Assembly: GCA_905478775.1 (NCBI GenBank)
Contig: CAJQKB010000162.1
Span: forward strand, 1 to 34,830
Length of the DNA stretch: 34,830 nt
Direction: 5' to 3'
Source of the DNA: an uncultured Opitutales bacterium
GTDB taxonomy: Bacteria; Verrucomicrobiota; Verrucomicrobiia; Opitutales; Seribacteraceae
Part shown: piece after piece, positions 33,468-34,830 of the stretch
How the letters are laid out: every line of letters begins with the position of its first letter
Position numbering within the stretch: the stretch's first letter is position 1
The notes under the pieces: generated by a model
Database searches by the model: none
Told to the model about the DNA's origin: nothing
What the model saw: only the letters and a program-made list of their open reading frames with translations
Program-made: the position numbers and the translations under genes

Positions 33468-34678
33468 TAAATGTTTTTTTTACTATTCTCATGCATCCGT
33501 GGCAAAGCGTATTGCTTATATTGATTACTTTAACTGTTTTTGGGGTTGGCTTTTATTACGACCAAATCGAAAAAGATTCTGCCCTTGCATATGAAGATTC
33601 CTTAATCGCATTAAAAGAGCAGATTACGGAAAAGAATGAGATGAACTCTTCCACCCCGTTCCTGCAAGAAAGTGCCCATTTGGAAAAATCAAACGCCTGG
33701 GCAGAAACAAAAATAATCCTTGAGGTATTGCATAAGAATTCCAATTTCGCCCATATGCACAAAGAAGCCATTAAGGGGGATACTTTCATTGCCTCGCTTT
33801 TGGAAACTCTAGATAAAAACCCAACAGCGAAGGAACTAATTTTTAGTCCTTTTATAAATGATTTTTTTTCAGAACCCGAATCTGCAATTTTGCAATCACT
33901 CTACTCAATTGCTTTAGAGATTAAGGCCAAGAATCAGTTGTTATTAACAGTCCGGGGGCACTCGAGCAAAGCATCAACTCTCCTCGCTAAAGCGATTATT
34001 GACACCTACAAGAGAGATCTAGGACAAGAATCAAGAGATAAACCACTTGTGAATAAGTTACTCAAGCAACGAAAGGAAATTACCATGTTGGAGCAAAATC
34101 AATTACAATTGGCCGAACAAATACAAGAGGAAAATGAAAACAGCTCAAGCCAATCGATCGAAGAAATCGCGATCCGTTCTGAACTCATACAGACCACAAA
34201 CGAAATTAATTCGTATGTTGCCGCACTCTTAGAAATCGAAAAAATTCATCTCAGTAAGAAAGATCCAAATGAATATCTTACCATCAACGAACTATCTACT
34301 TTTGGATCTGTAGAAGAATTTCTTACCAGTATTGATCGATTACAAAGAATGCTTGTTAATCAAGATTTGGAACCGATTTTGAAAAAAGAAGTTACTAAAA
34401 ATCTGACAAAATTAAAAGCCTCACTTAATCAAGAACTCGCAATGGGAATAGAGCATATTAAAGAATTATCGAGAACTGCTTTGGAGCAAAAAATACAACT
34501 ACAAAAAAAACTTTTGGATTTAGAAATGATGAAAAACGATATTCACTCGCTTCATCCACGCTTCAAATTATTAAAATCTGTAAAAAGTCAACTCGATGAA
34601 AAAAGAGCTATCTTTTCAGCCGATTTTCAAAGATGGCAAAATGTGAAACAAGGGGTAGTCTTTACAATAGTTCCTTAA
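33464..34678 (+). CDS. Membrane-anchored coiled-coil protein of unknown function (weakly Wzz-like)
   Basis: A 404-residue protein with one N-terminal membrane helix (about 12-32, HPWQSVLLILITLTVFGVGF) and a long, strongly charged helical body. Heptad-like stretches are clear at about 200-245 (KLLKQRKEITMLEQNQLQLAE and following) and 315-385. Residues 150-190 (LLLTVRGHSSKASTLLAKAIIDTY) resemble the xVxxxxxxPxxAxxxANxxxxxY segment of Wzz/GumC-type polysaccharide co-polymerases, but the second membrane helix and any kinase domain are missing. I therefore leave the family open. The start ATG at 33464 is the first after an in-frame stop. A later ATG at 33491 is possible. The end overlaps the end of the flagellin gene by four bases (convergent). 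Confidence 0.7.
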   Translation: MLNVFFTILMHPWQSVLLILITLTVFGVGFYYDQIEKDSALAYEDSLIALKEQITEKNEMNSSTPFLQESAHLEKSNAWAETKIILEVLHKNSNFAHMHKEAIKGDTFIASLLETLDKNPTAKELIFSPFINDFFSEPESAILQSLYSIALEIKAKNQLLLTVRGHSSKASTLLAKAIIDTYKRDLGQESRDKPLVNKLLKQRKEITMLEQNQLQLAEQIQEENENSSSQSIEEIAIRSELIQTTNEINSYVAALLEIEKIHLSKKDPNEYLTINELSTFGSVEEFLTSIDRLQRMLVNQDLEPILKKEVTKNLTKLKASLNQELAMGIEHIKELSRTALEQKIQLQKKLLDLEMMKNDIHSLHPRFKLLKSVKSQLDEKRAIFSADFQRWQNVKQGVVFTIVP

Positions 34679-34830
34679 GATAGTAACTCATCCACATAAT
34701 TTCTTTGGTTAAATAATTTGTTAGCCTGTGCAAATATAGCGGTTGTGGACTGCATCTTTATTTCCGCCCGGGCCAGCCTGCTTGCCGTGATTGCCATATC
34801 AACATCCTCGATACGGGATAGGGATTTTTC
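34675..34830 (-). CDS. Flagellin C-terminus, partial (5' part beyond window)
   Basis: The reverse strand of the last 156 bases gives a 51-residue frame ending in TAA (34677-34675). It contains SRIEDVDMAITASRLARAEI and QSTTAIFAQANKLFNQ, the hallmark of the bacterial flagellin C-terminal domain (SRIxDxDxAxExxxLxxxQIxxQAxxAxLAQAN). The usual final VLxLL is here YVDELLS. This domain forms the inner D0 helix of the filament. The N-terminal part lies beyond the right edge. It shows that flagella genes are close by. Its stop overlaps the stop of the convergent coiled-coil gene. Confidence 0.9.
   Translation of the reverse strand, partial: EKSLSRIEDVDMAITASRLARAEIKMQSTTAIFAQANKLFNQRNYVDELLS

Noticed and set aside
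1-34830. CRISPR array, tRNA, rRNA or insertion sequence
   Set aside because: No regular spacer repeats, no tRNA cloverleaf-like sequence, no rRNA motifs and no transposase frame were seen on either strand.

Overview
The window looks like a chromosomal stretch from a member of the Verrucomicrobiota, probably a marine Opitutae-type lineage; this is an inference. The evidence is a 'Rhodopirellula/Verrucomicrobium'-type ECF sigma factor with a linked membrane-anchored partner, a Tat-exported Gfo/Idh/MocA oxidoreductase beside a ThuA-like protein, a sodium:solute symporter with a tiny DUF3311-like partner, and four exported PQQ-like beta-propeller proteins. The DNA is moderately AT-rich, Shine-Dalgarno sequences are weak, and GTG/TTG starts occur. 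A flagellin C-terminus at the right edge says the organism is, or was, flagellated.

Layout. (a) 1-3869: a ThuA-like exported protein cut by the left edge (minus) diverges from an MFS permease and a Tat-exported Gfo/Idh/MocA oxidoreductase (plus), probably a sugar or nucleoside utilisation locus. (b) 3890-7072: three minus-strand genes: an alpha/beta hydrolase, an unrecognised membrane-anchored protein that may be a degenerate relative of it, and a four-helix membrane protein with a long acidic tail. (c) 7073-7467: a gap with several inverted repeats and no convincing gene. (d) 7468-29799: eighteen consecutive minus-strand genes with gaps of at most about 50 bases and many 1-4 base overlaps, read here as one very long operon. 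(e) 29800-30366: a divergent MarR-family regulator, with a palindrome lying across a good promoter of the operon. (f) 30368-33351: a further PQQ-like propeller protein, an anti-sigma-like membrane protein and an ECF sigma factor. (g) 33464-34830: a membrane-anchored coiled-coil protein converging on the end of a flagellin gene.

The long operon is the most interesting part. In transcription order it encodes two PQQ-like propeller proteins (the first a lipoprotein), a DUF3311-like protein, a sodium:solute symporter, a LuxE/PaaK-like acyl-activating enzyme, a LuxC-like acyl reductase/aldehyde dehydrogenase, an iron-type alcohol dehydrogenase, another propeller protein, a HemN-like radical SAM enzyme, a chorismate lyase-like protein, a halogenase-like flavoprotein, a GT4 glycosyltransferase, a hotdog thioesterase, a half-size DMT membrane protein, a second PaaK-like ligase, an ABC ATPase, a large FtsX-type permease and an exported protein that shares a C-terminal domain with the first gene product. 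The simplest inference is a pathway that makes or handles a chorismate-derived hydroxybenzoate-type acid, activates it, reduces and decorates it (radical SAM chemistry, flavin oxidation or halogenation, glycosylation) and moves it through the envelope, under control of the divergent MarR protein. No ketosynthase, acyl carrier protein or methyl-accepting scaffold is present, so this is not a complete known aryl polyene, xanthomonadin or flexirubin cluster, and the product is unknown.
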